5,995 bases of DNA from Sulfurovum sp. (GTDB lineage Bacteria; Campylobacterota; Campylobacteria; Campylobacterales; Sulfurovaceae): contig QNZV01000166.1 of NCBI GenBank assembly GCA_003978395.1, positions 1-5,995 on the forward strand, written 5' to 3'. Made by a program: the position numbers and the translations under genes. The notes below the pieces were generated by a model. That model did not search any database and had not been told where the DNA came from. It saw nothing but the letters and a program-made list of their open reading frames with translations. Within the stretch, counting starts at the first letter, position 1; each line of letters starts with the position of its first letter. This document shows positions 1-5,694 of this stretch, piece by piece.

Positions 1-23
1 TTTATGAATGTGTTGGTAGCCAT
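1..23 (-). CDS. Possible 5' end of a minus-strand gene, cut by the window edge
   Basis: An ATG at 23-21 reads leftward off the window as MATNTFI. It has a clear Shine-Dalgarno AAGGA (plus-strand 32-36) with an 8-base spacer, and an in-frame TGA lies a few codons upstream, so translation would have to begin about here. Only seven codons are visible and no family can be named. If real, it is transcribed away from the small zinc-ribbon gene at 311, and the gap between them would hold two divergent promoters. Two short plus-strand frames that are open from the window edge compete for the same bases (stops at 57-59 and 79-81), so this call is tentative. Confidence 0.3.
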
Positions 24-47
24 TTTAAAAGTCCTTATGATATTTCA

Positions 48-69
48 AGAATCACATGAGAATCACATG
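48..69. repeat. Two perfect tandem copies of an 11-bp unit
   Basis: The unit AGAATCACATG occurs at 48-58 and again at 59-69 with no mismatch. It lies just upstream of the possible minus-strand gene start at 23. Eleven bases is close to one helical turn, so the copies present the same DNA face, as direct-repeat operator half-sites do. The regulatory role is inference; no protein is implicated. Confidence 0.6.
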
Positions 70-178
70 GAAAATACATAACCTATGATTAATTGATGTA
101 ACTTGATATGATAAGAACATTCTACCAATAACTATTTTAAGGCTACTTGATGTAAAATGCTAGAAGTTTAAGAAGTAT

Positions 179-209
179 GAGGAAATAGGATTAATATAAT
201 CCCTTCCTC
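179..209. repeat. Long interrupted inverted repeat (hairpin)
   Basis: GAGGAA (179-184) pairs with TTCCTC (204-209). Inside it GGATTA (188-193) pairs with TAATCC (197-202) around an ATA loop. This gives 12 base pairs broken only by an asymmetric internal loop (185-187 against 203). Neither side has a strong T tract, so it is not a typical intrinsic terminator. It sits in the gap ahead of the small gene at 311. It could be an operator, an RNA structure or a weak terminator. Confidence 0.5.
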
Positions 210-271
210 TCAGCCATAATCATATTTTTCATAACTTTCCCCATCTAATTACTCTTTAATTTAAATCTATC

Positions 272-280
272 TGCTACAAT
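272..280 (+). promoter_or_regulatory. Probable sigma-70 extended -10 promoter of the small zinc-ribbon gene
   Basis: TGCTACAAT gives a -10 box TACAAT (275-280) with the extended TGn in front. Upstream (about 251-270) is T-rich sequence with no good TTGACA, which is common in Campylobacterota. Transcription would start near 287, leaving a leader of about 24 bases that contains the Shine-Dalgarno of the gene at 311. Confidence 0.5.
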
Positions 281-310
281 AATAAAAATCAATTCAAAGG
301 AATACAAAAG

Positions 311-580
311 ATGAATTTCTATCTACTCTTTTTCTTACTTATTATTATCATCGGTTCAGTAGTAAGTTATATCTATTTTATGCGAGAAAAAAAAGAAAAT
401 TTAAAAGCCATAGAGCAAGGTATTTGCCCAAAGTGTCATAAACCAACAATGATTCTTATCGACCAAAGAAGTACAGGTTGTGGAGGACCAAAACTGTTAA
501 CATTTGAATGTCAAGAGTGTCAATATGTTAATTCATTTAATGTAAATGGGGGAAGTTGTAGTAGTGGAAGATGTGGTTAA
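311..580 (+). CDS. Small membrane-anchored zinc-ribbon protein, function unknown
   Basis: This 89-residue protein opens with one strongly hydrophobic helix (about residues 3-23) followed by a basic stretch (REKK, 25-28), which predicts an N-terminal membrane anchor with the rest in the cytoplasm. The soluble part has CPKC (C39, C42) and CQEC (C67, C70), the two CxxC knuckles of a zinc ribbon, with a further cysteine in a TGCGGPK motif (C57). It ends in a Gly/Ser/Cys tail with C83 and C88. The start is supported by AAAGGA at 296-301, nine bases before the ATG. I do not recognise a named family. The gene stands alone, converges on the porin gene, and lacks an obvious terminator with a T tract on its own strand. 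Zinc binding is inferred from the motif. The extra cysteines could instead bind another metal or be redox active. Confidence 0.8.
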   Translation: MNFYLLFFLLIIIIGSVVSYIYFMREKKENLKAIEQGICPKCHKPTMILIDQRSTGCGGPKLLTFECQECQYVNSFNVNGGSCSSGRCG

Positions 581-614
581 AAAGAAAAAATTTCCACCTC
601 AAAAGAGGTGGGAA
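581..614 (-). terminator. Intrinsic terminator of the porin gene
   Basis: TTTCCACCTC (591-600) and GAGGTGGGAA (605-614) form a 10-bp stem with one G-T pair and an AAAA loop. On the minus strand the hairpin is followed by TTTTTTCTTT (bases 590 down to 581), a proper U tract. It lies 24 bases past the porin stop codon. The plus-strand side has no T tract after the hairpin, so it should mainly stop porin transcription. Confidence 0.9.
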
Positions 615-638
615 GAGAAGTGAATATGCTTTTAGAGA

Positions 639-1865
639 TTAAAAATTGTATCTTGTCCATACACGGATAATATTTGCTGGGTCAGAAGCAGCTTCGTGGT
701 CAGCTCTTACATAAGCAGCTAACATATTTGTTCCAAGTGCTTTAAACTTATAAATTACATCTAATTCATTAAAATCTGAATTATCAGTCTTGTTATCAGT
801 TGTTAAACCATATTGAGCAATTAATGTACCAGCACCTAAAGGCATTACTCCCTTAAGAACTACTGTATCTGCATCAGAGGAAATATGTCCTTGGTTAGCA
901 ACCATTTGTGTATATAGTGGAGTTTTTATACCTGTACCAACATTTTGTACAGATAATGTACCATCATCAACTGATGTATATGCCACTGAAAGTTTTGCAG
1001 AACCTGCTTTTCCTCCTACTTTTACACCATAAGCTGTTGTATCTTTAAAAGAAGCACCATCTGGGCTTAGTTGTCCTGCTTGAAGAGCTAAATTTACTGG
1101 ACCAAGATTAGCTGCTTTTACATCTAACCAAAGTGCATCAACATGAGGAGCAATTGAAGGCTGTAGTACACTATCTTTATCAGTATAAGTGTAACCATCT
1201 GCTCCACCAGAAATAATAGAGTAGTAACTACCTGTTACTGCTACATCTTTCAAACTTTTGTTTTGAACTGTTAACATATAAGCACCATGTCCTGGTCTTG
1301 CAACGCCACCTGCAGCTGTAAGATTATCAAATGAACCTAAGTCCCCATGCCCATTTGATTTAGAAACATAAGCACCAACTAGAGTTGTGTCTTGAATATC
1401 TGAGTTAATTGCTACTACTGCATCAAATGTATTTTTATATACATTCCAACCTTCAGAGAATGCCAATGGAGAAAGAGATTTTGGAAGTTCTTGACGACCA
1501 GCTTTTAATGTTGTATTACCAACTTTTTTTGTTAAATATGCTTTAGTTAATGCTGCACCACTCAGTGTTCCATCTGCTTTTTGCATTGTATTACTAACAA
1601 GATTGTTCTCTAAACCTGCTGTCCCTAATGCTGTTCCTTGTAAACCAAGACCAAAACCACTACCAAGGTCTCCATTTATATTTAATTGAAAACCAACATT
1701 TGCTGCTGAATTTCCTTTATTAAAGAAATCAGTATCTCCACCATTTTCAACTGTTTGATAATAAACAACTGCTTGTCCTGTAGTTTTTAAATCTACATCT
1801 GCCATAGCACCTGTTGTAAGAGTCATTGCAATAATTGTAGCTAAGCTTAAGTTTGTAATTTTCAT
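639..1865 (-). CDS. Outer-membrane porin
   Basis: This 408-residue precursor should form a beta-barrel channel for small solutes in the outer membrane. It starts with a classic Sec signal peptide: a lysine at residue 2, a hydrophobic core to about residue 18, and an AMA cleavage site, so the mature protein probably begins at D23. The body has no further hydrophobic helix. It is rich in Gly, Thr, Asn and alternating beta-strand patterns, and it ends in the terminal aromatic signature TRYNF that the BAM machinery recognises. GRQEL (123-127) and NTFDAVVAIN (145-154) resemble conserved stretches of porins annotated in Campylobacterota. That is recognition from memory, not a search. AAAGGAG (plus-strand 1871-1877) sits five bases before the ATG, which fixes the start. 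The gene has its own terminator and appears monocistronic. Substrate specificity cannot be read from the sequence. Confidence 0.87.
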   Translation of the reverse strand: MKITNLSLATIIAMTLTTGAMADVDLKTTGQAVVYYQTVENGGDTDFFNKGNSAANVGFQLNINGDLGSGFGLGLQGTALGTAGLENNLVSNTMQKADGTLSGAALTKAYLTKKVGNTTLKAGRQELPKSLSPLAFSEGWNVYKNTFDAVVAINSDIQDTTLVGAYVSKSNGHGDLGSFDNLTAAGGVARPGHGAYMLTVQNKSLKDVAVTGSYYSIISGGADGYTYTDKDSVLQPSIAPHVDALWLDVKAANLGPVNLALQAGQLSPDGASFKDTTAYGVKVGGKAGSAKLSVAYTSVDDGTLSVQNVGTGIKTPLYTQMVANQGHISSDADTVVLKGVMPLGAGTLIAQYGLTTDNKTDNSDFNELDVIYKFKALGTNMLAAYVRADHEAASDPANIIRVWTRYNF

Positions 1866-1877
1866 ATTTTCTCCTTT

Positions 1878-2153
1878 TATGTTATATTTATCAAATTTTT
1901 GAGCTTATTACAAAGAGAAAAACTCATCAATCTAATAAATGTACATCATCATGATAACAGTAGAAAGCTTATTATTCCTTGATATTAATCAGTTTTTGGC
2001 TTGTTTCATTAACTTTTCATTTATTTATTGGAAAATTTATAAAATAAAATTTTTTTTATTAAGCTTAAATTATAGAGAAGTATAAAACATAAATATATTA
2101 ATAAGATTTAATCTTTCTAGTAAAAAAATGATTTTGAAATTAAAAGAAGTATA
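1878..2153. other. AT-rich gap between porin and tRNA-Ser
   Basis: I see no gene here on either strand. The region should contain the porin promoter and the end of the tRNA transcript. No GC-rich hairpin with a T tract follows tRNA-Ser on the minus strand. A short symmetric element (AAGATT-T-AATCTT, 2103-2115) and a T7 run (minus strand, about 2123-2129) are the only candidates for termination. The TATAAT at 2069-2074 (minus) is a possible distal porin promoter. Confidence 0.5.
1905..1910 (-). promoter_or_regulatory. Candidate -10 box of the porin promoter
   Basis: On the minus strand TAATAA follows a T-rich stretch (TTTTTCTCTTTG) that ends in a TG, as seen in promoters of this group. It would give a leader of about 33 bases carrying the strong Shine-Dalgarno. 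A better -10 match, TATAAT on the minus strand, lies further up at 2069-2074 and would give a leader of roughly 200 bases. I cannot choose between them from sequence alone. Confidence 0.3.
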
Positions 2154-2241
2154 TGGCCGGGAGAGGGAGATTCGAACTCCCGGAGGTATTACCCTCACCG
2201 GTTTTCAAGACCGGCACATTCGACCACTCTGACATCTCCCG
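2154..2241 (-). tRNA. tRNA-Ser, anticodon TGA
   Basis: The minus strand folds as an 88-base class II tRNA. The acceptor CGGGAGA pairs with TCTCCCG, the discriminator is G, and the CCA is encoded. The anticodon loop CTTGAAA between CCGGT and ACCGG gives anticodon TGA, which reads UCA and other UCN codons. A long variable arm (GAGGGTAATACCTC) is typical of tRNA-Ser, and the T loop is TTCGAAT. It is the last tRNA of the four-gene cluster. Confidence 0.98.
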
Positions 2242-2330
2242 ACATTAGCTTAAACAAGTGCTTAAGTTGGAATAGAATTTTATCTAAAAAAGCTTAGAAT
2301 AAAATAAAAAAATCATTTTTTTTAAAATTT

Positions 2331-2404
2331 TGGAGGCGACACCCAGATTCGAACTGGGGATAGCAGCTTTGCAGGCTGCGGCCTTACCACTTGGCGATGT
2401 CGCC
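2331..2404 (-). tRNA. tRNA-Cys, anticodon GCA
   Basis: This 74-base tRNA has acceptor GGCGACA paired with TGTCGCC, discriminator U and encoded CCA. U73 is a known identity element for cysteinyl-tRNA synthetase. The anticodon loop CTGCAAA on the stem GCAGC/GCTGC gives anticodon GCA, and the T loop is TTCGAAT. It is third in the transcript order. Confidence 0.98.
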
Positions 2405-2418
2405 AATTATGCCATAAT

Positions 2419-2435
2419 CCATAAAATATTTATGG
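2419..2435. repeat. Small hairpin touching the 3' end of tRNA-Leu
   Basis: CCATAAA (2419-2425) and TTTATGG (2429-2435) form a perfect 7-bp stem with an ATA loop in the tRNA-Cys/tRNA-Leu spacer. In the minus-strand transcript it begins directly after the CCA of tRNA-Leu. It could influence 3' processing of the precursor. This is inference, and the spacer is AT-rich enough for chance. Confidence 0.4.
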
Positions 2436-2522
2436 TGGTACCCGGAGCCGGACTCGAACCGGCACGGTCACAATGACCGGGGGATTTTAAGTCCCCTGTG
2501 TCTACCATTCCACCACCCGGGC
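2436..2522 (-). tRNA. tRNA-Leu, anticodon TAA
   Basis: This 87-base class II tRNA has acceptor GCCCGGG paired with the CTCCGGGT side (G1-U72 and one more G-U pair), discriminator A and encoded CCA. The anticodon loop CTTAAAA inside GGGGA/TCCCC gives TAA, which reads UUA and UUG. A variable arm (CGGTCATTGTGACCG) forms a clean stem. UUA is a very common leucine codon in AT-rich genomes such as this. It is second in the cluster. Confidence 0.98.
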
Positions 2523-2573
2523 ATAAATTGGTACCAAAACTAAAAAAATAAATTTATATATCACAATTGTTCA

Positions 2574-2648
<75 letters not shown>

Positions 2649-2676
2649 ATTTGGTTACCATTTAAATTGGAGTGCG

Positions 2677-2705
2677 ATTATAGCAACTTTTTTTTTCTTT
2701 GTAAA
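2677..2705 (-). promoter_or_regulatory. Sigma-70 promoter of the tRNA operon
   Basis: On the minus strand TTTACA (2700-2705) and TATAAT (2677-2682) are separated by exactly 17 bases, close to the full consensus. The spacer includes a run of nine A (plus-strand T9, 2688-2696). The bases after the -10 box read CGCACTCC, a GC-rich discriminator that stands out in this AT-rich DNA and is typical of stable-RNA promoters under stringent control. Transcription should start near 2670 and run through all four tRNAs. Confidence 0.85.
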
Positions 2706-2715
2706 GGTTTTTGGG

Positions 2716-2721
2716 TATAAT
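2716..2721 (+). promoter_or_regulatory. -10 box of the ilvD promoter
   Basis: A perfect TATAAT follows TTTTTGGG, the T-rich-then-G pattern of Campylobacterota housekeeping promoters, with no TTGACA. Transcription should start near 2728, giving a leader of about 33 bases with no room for an attenuator. The discriminator (TTTTTGAA) is AT-rich. Its upstream contact region falls inside the tRNA promoter, so the two promoters overlap. Confidence 0.75.
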
Positions 2722-2750
2722 TTTTTGAAATTTAAAACAAATAGACGAAT

Positions 2751-2755
2751 AAGGA
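2751..2755 (+). promoter_or_regulatory. Ribosome binding site that fixes the ilvD start
   Basis: AAGGA lies five bases before the ATG at 2761. A longer reading from TTG at 2725 would begin within a few bases of the -10 box, ahead of the likely transcript start, and would add an unconserved basic leader, so it is rejected. Confidence 0.85.
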
Positions 2756-2760
2756 TAAAA

Positions 2761-4446
2761 ATGCGTAGTGATATAGTAAAAAAAGGGCATAATCGAGCAC
2801 CTCATCGTTCATTGCTTAGAGCAACTGGACTAAAAGACGAAGATTTTAACAAACCATTTATTGGAGTAGCCAACTCCTATATTGAAATAATTCCGGGACA
2901 TTTCTTTTTGGATAAAGTATCGGCAATTATAAAAGATGAAATTAAAAAGTCAGGTTGTGTACCATTTGAGTTCAATACCATTGGTGTTGATGATGGAATT
3001 GCAATGGGGCATGATGGAATGTTATTTTCATTACCAAGCCGTGAGATTATTGCTAACTCAATAGAGACAGTTATGAATGCACATAAACTTGATGCCATGA
3101 TAGCCATTCCTAACTGTGATAAAATAGTTCCAGGTATGATTATGGGTGCTTTACGTGTCAATGTTCCTACTGTTTTTGTATCGGGAGGACCAATGGCAAA
3201 AGGATATACCAAAGATGGAGAGCCTATTGACTTGGCAACTGCCTTTGAAGCTGTAGGTAAATTTGAAGCTGGAGAGATTACAGAAGAAGAGTTAACCGAT
3301 ATTGAGTGTAATGCTTGTCCAAGTGGTGGTTCATGCTCTGGAATGTTCACAGCTAACTCTATGAATACCCTAATGGAAGCTATGGGAATTGCCCTTCCTG
3401 GAAATGGTACAATTTTGGCACTTACAAAAGAGCGTGAAGAGCTTTACCGAAAGGCAGCTAGAAGAATCTGTGAAATAGCATTGATGAAACAAGAAGAGTC
3501 TTGCCTTTATAATATAAAAGAGGTTCTAAATGAAAATGCAATTAGAAATGCTTTTGCTGTAGATATGGCAATGGGTGGTAGTTCAAATACTGTTTTACAT
3601 ATGTTAGCTATTGCAAAAGAGGCAGATGTTGAATTTAACTTAAGTGATATTAATGCCATCTCAAAACGTGTCTCTCATATTGCAAAAATATCCCCAAGTT
3701 TAACCACTGTACACATGCAAGATATAGATAAAGCAGGAGGAGTATCTGCTGTTATGCATGAGATGGATAAACGAGGAGAAATACTCTTTGATAACTTAAC
3801 TGTAACAGGAGAGAGTTTAAAAGAGCGTATTGCTAATGCAAAAATTGTTGATAGCAATATTATTCATACCATTGATAACCCTTATTCTAAAGTTGGAGGA
3901 TTGGCTATTTTATATGGTAACTTGGCAGAACAAGGTGCTGTGATTAAAACAGCAGGAATCACAGGAGAGCGAGTATTTACAGGAACTGCTGTCTGTTTTG
4001 ATTCACAAGAAGCATCTATCAAAGGAATTATCAACGGAAAGGTAAAAGCAGGAGATGTTGTTGTTATCCGTTATGAGGGACCAAGAGGAGGACCAGGGAT
4101 GCAAGAGATGCTAGCTCCTACTAGCCTTATTATGGGTATGGGTTTAGGTGATTCTGTAGCATTAATTACAGATGGTCGTTTCTCGGGGGCAACACGAGGT
4201 GCAAGTATTGGTCATGTCAGTCCTGAAGCTGCTGAAGGTGGAATGATAGGATTACTTAAAGATGGAGATGAGATTCATATTGATGTGGATAAATATATTT
4301 TACAAGTAAATATTTCCGATGAGGAAGTAGCAAAAAGAAGAGCAAACTTTAAACCACTGGTTAAACCACTTACAAGTAAATGGTTAAAGCAGTATCGTGC
4401 ATTGGTAACCAATGCTAGTTCAGGTGCTATTTTATATGCAGAGTAA
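2761..4446 (+). CDS. ilvD: Dihydroxy-acid dehydratase
   Basis: The 561-residue cytoplasmic enzyme dehydrates 2,3-dihydroxy-isovalerate and 2,3-dihydroxy-3-methylvalerate to the 2-keto acids that become valine, isoleucine and, further on, leucine and pantothenate. It is full length for the IlvD/Edd family. Visible hallmarks are [10 protein letters not shown] (38-47), VDDGIAMGH (76-84, metal-binding aspartates), NCDKIVPGM (118-126, cluster cysteine C119 and the lysine next to the metal site), [15 protein letters not shown] (188-202, cluster cysteine C192), [13 protein letters not shown] (439-451) and [10 protein letters not shown] (471-480, with the active-site serine S475). At 43-47 the plant and mycobacterial [2Fe-2S] enzymes have a TPCN cysteine, but here the motif is IIPGH as in the E. 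coli enzyme, so an oxygen-labile Fe-S cluster is likely (inference). No other ilv gene is adjacent. It stands alone between its own promoter and a terminator. Confidence 0.98.
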   Translation: MRSDIVKKGHNRAPHRSLLRATGLKDEDFNKPFIGVANSYIEIIPGHFFLDKVSAIIKDEIKKSGCVPFEFNTIGVDDGIAMGHDGMLFSLPSREIIANSIETVMNAHKLDAMIAIPNCDKIVPGMIMGALRVNVPTVFVSGGPMAKGYTKDGEPIDLATAFEAVGKFEAGEITEEELTDIECNACPSGGSCSGMFTANSMNTLMEAMGIALPGNGTILALTKEREELYRKAARRICEIALMKQEESCLYNIKEVLNENAIRNAFAVDMAMGGSSNTVLHMLAIAKEADVEFNLSDINAISKRVSHIAKISPSLTTVHMQDIDKAGGVSAVMHEMDKRGEILFDNLTVTGESLKERIANAKIVDSNIIHTIDNPYSKVGGLAILYGNLAEQGAVIKTAGITGERVFTGTAVCFDSQEASIKGIINGKVKAGDVVVIRYEGPRGGPGMQEMLAPTSLIMGMGLGDSVALITDGRFSGATRGASIGHVSPEAAEGGMIGLLKDGDEIHIDVDKYILQVNISDEEVAKRRANFKPLVKPLTSKWLKQYRALVTNASSGAILYAE

Positions 4447-4480
4447 AAGTAGATGGTCGATAAAATCGACCCTACTTTTT
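4445..4480. terminator. Shared bidirectional terminator between ilvD and the Sel1 gene
   Basis: AAAAGTAG (4445-4452) and GGTCGAT (4455-4461) pair with ATCGACC (4465-4471) and CTACTTTT (4472-4479), with a two-base AT bulge and an AAA loop. This gives a 15-bp stem in which A-rich and T-rich bases supply the tract on each strand. It begins inside the ilvD stop codon and includes the stop codon of the opposing Sel1 gene (plus-strand 4472-4474). Confidence 0.88.
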
Positions 4481-5404
4481 AGCAATATCTCCTAAGTGTC
4501 TACAACTTTGACTTTGACCACGGTCACACGCTGTTTCAAAATATTTTAAGGCTAAGTCAGTATCATCATTCTCTTCAAAATAGAGTCCTAATTTGTAACA
4601 CATTGTTCCACCTTTGGTAGAGTTTTTACACGCTTTTTTAGCTGCTTTAAAATCCTCTTCGGTAGTAATCTTACGTATTTTTTTACCAAGAACAGTCTCT
4701 AATCTATCACAACTTGGATAATCATCTAAAGAACATGCTTTTTCATAAAAACGTTCAGCTTTTTGAGAGTTTATATTAACACCATCTCCAACTTCATACA
4801 TATACCCCAAGTTATTACACCCTGATGCTTCTCCCATATCACATGCATCATAGTATAAACCGATAGCTTTTGTAATATTCTTTTTAAAATACTTTCCATT
4901 AGCATACATATATGCTAAATCATTACAAGCAGCAGCAATATCTGCATTACAAGATTTTTTAAAATAGTAAGCAGCTTTATAATGGTTACGTTTAGCACCT
5001 TCTCCTTTGAAATACATTGCACCTACATTGTAACAAGCTTTCATATTCCCTGCTTTACATGAACGCTCATATAGTTTTAATGCATGCCAATTATGTCGCT
5101 CTATACCTAAACCTTTATCTAACATATAGGCTAAGTTATTACAACCTTCAGAGTTCTCTAAAGTACAAGATTTCTTATAAAATTCAACTGCATCAGAATA
5201 ATCTTTATCTTTAAAATAAACATCTCCCAAATCATTACACGCTTCACTATCTTCTAGTTTACACGCTTTTTTATAATACGTGACATAAGGAGAATCCGTA
5301 AGACTTGCAAGATGAGGTACGGGTACAGAGCTTGGAAGAAAATTAATAGCCAATATAATTGACGCTAAAATAAGAGCTGTTAAAATCATAGGTTTTTTTT
5401 TCAT
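4472..5404 (-). CDS. Secreted Sel1-like repeat protein with paired cysteines (Hcp-like)
   Basis: The 310-residue protein begins with MKKK and a hydrophobic helix (about 6-23), a signal peptide or membrane anchor with no lipobox, so the rest is expected in the periplasm. The remainder is a solenoid of helical Sel1-like repeats, seen in motifs such as GCNNLAYMLDKGLGI and GCNNLGYMYEVGDGV. Sixteen cysteines form eight pairs: C48/56, 80/88, 116/124, 152/160, 188/196, 224/232, 259/269 and 293/301. Seven are C-x7-C and one is C-x9-C, with pairs starting 32-36 residues apart. This is the layout of Helicobacter cysteine-rich proteins (HcpA and relatives), where each pair is a disulfide. Some Hcp proteins bind penicillin or have weak beta-lactamase activity, but no such role can be assigned here, and a scaffold or binding function is as likely. 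AAGG (plus 5412-5415) lies seven bases before the ATG. The start codon is followed by nine A. Confidence 0.92.
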   Translation of the reverse strand: MKKKPMILTALILASIILAINFLPSSVPVPHLASLTDSPYVTYYKKACKLEDSEACNDLGDVYFKDKDYSDAVEFYKKSCTLENSEGCNNLAYMLDKGLGIERHNWHALKLYERSCKAGNMKACYNVGAMYFKGEGAKRNHYKAAYYFKKSCNADIAAACNDLAYMYANGKYFKKNITKAIGLYYDACDMGEASGCNNLGYMYEVGDGVNINSQKAERFYEKACSLDDYPSCDRLETVLGKKIRKITTEEDFKAAKKACKNSTKGGTMCYKLGLYFEENDDTDLALKYFETACDRGQSQSCRHLGDIAKK

Positions 5405-5456
5405 GGGACTACCTTTTTTATAGTATCAAGTATAAAAAAATATATTTGAGTACAAA

Positions 5457-5485
5457 AGAATATCTCATTTTTAAACCTCTGTCAA
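5457..5485 (-). promoter_or_regulatory. Probable promoter of the Sel1-repeat gene
   Basis: On the minus strand a perfect TTGACA (5480-5485) stands 17 bases before TATTCT (5457-5462). A closer alternative is TATACT (minus, 5429-5434) behind a run of seven T, which would give a leader of under 20 bases. Either would transcribe the gene ending at 4472. Confidence 0.5.
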
Positions 5486-5682
5486 GAAAATATCACTTTA
5501 TAAAAAAAAAATAATTTTTTAATTTAGTTTTAAAAAATAAGATTAAAAATAAAAAAATACAATTAAACAACTTTTATTGAATCTGAAGCTGTATTAAACA
5601 GTCTATATTATGGCTTTTAAAAAAAAATATTAATATTTAAAACTCATTAAGGAATGATGTGATATTTTATACTTTTTCTTGT

Positions 5683-5688
5683 TATACT
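5683..5688 (+). promoter_or_regulatory. Extended -10 promoter directly ahead of the lipoprotein start
   Basis: TGTTATACT (5680-5688) is an extended -10 element behind a T-rich stretch (TTTTTCT). The ATG begins only six bases after the box, at about the expected first transcribed base. A second TATACT lies at 5668-5673 and would give a leader of about 15 bases, still without a Shine-Dalgarno. Confidence 0.55.
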
Positions 5689-5694
5689 AAAAAT

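Noticed and set aside
1..81. Plus-strand tail of a gene entering from the left (frames ending at 57-59 or 79-81)
   Set aside because: Both open stretches are short (18 and 26 codons), neither shows a recognisable motif, and the minus-strand start with AAGGA is better supported. It cannot be excluded without upstream sequence.
1939..1955. Overlapping small palindromes ATGTACAT and ATCATGAT upstream of the porin gene
   Set aside because: They are eight bases each and expected by chance in AT-rich DNA. There is no second copy to suggest an operator.
2528..2537. 10-bp palindrome TTGGTACCAA between tRNA-Leu and tRNA-Gly
   Set aside because: It is too short to fold as a hairpin with a loop and sits in a processed spacer. 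I see no reason to treat it as a site.
2725..2760. TTG-initiated 12-residue N-terminal extension of IlvD
   Set aside because: The TTG lies four bases after the -10 box and probably ahead of the first transcribed base. The ATG at 2761 has AAGGA at the right distance and matches the usual IlvD N-terminus.
2877..3350. A 157-codon open frame on the minus strand inside ilvD
   Set aside because: It is antisense to strongly conserved ilvD codons, has no recognisable motif, and is explained by ilvD codon use.
3675..3857. A 60-codon minus-strand frame inside ilvD
   Set aside because: It is a shadow of ilvD with no supporting signals.
5017..5214. A 65-codon plus-strand frame antisense to the Sel1-repeat gene
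   Set aside because: Its composition (repeated Tyr, Leu, Asn, His) mirrors the antisense of the Sel1 repeats, and I see no translation signal that would favour it.
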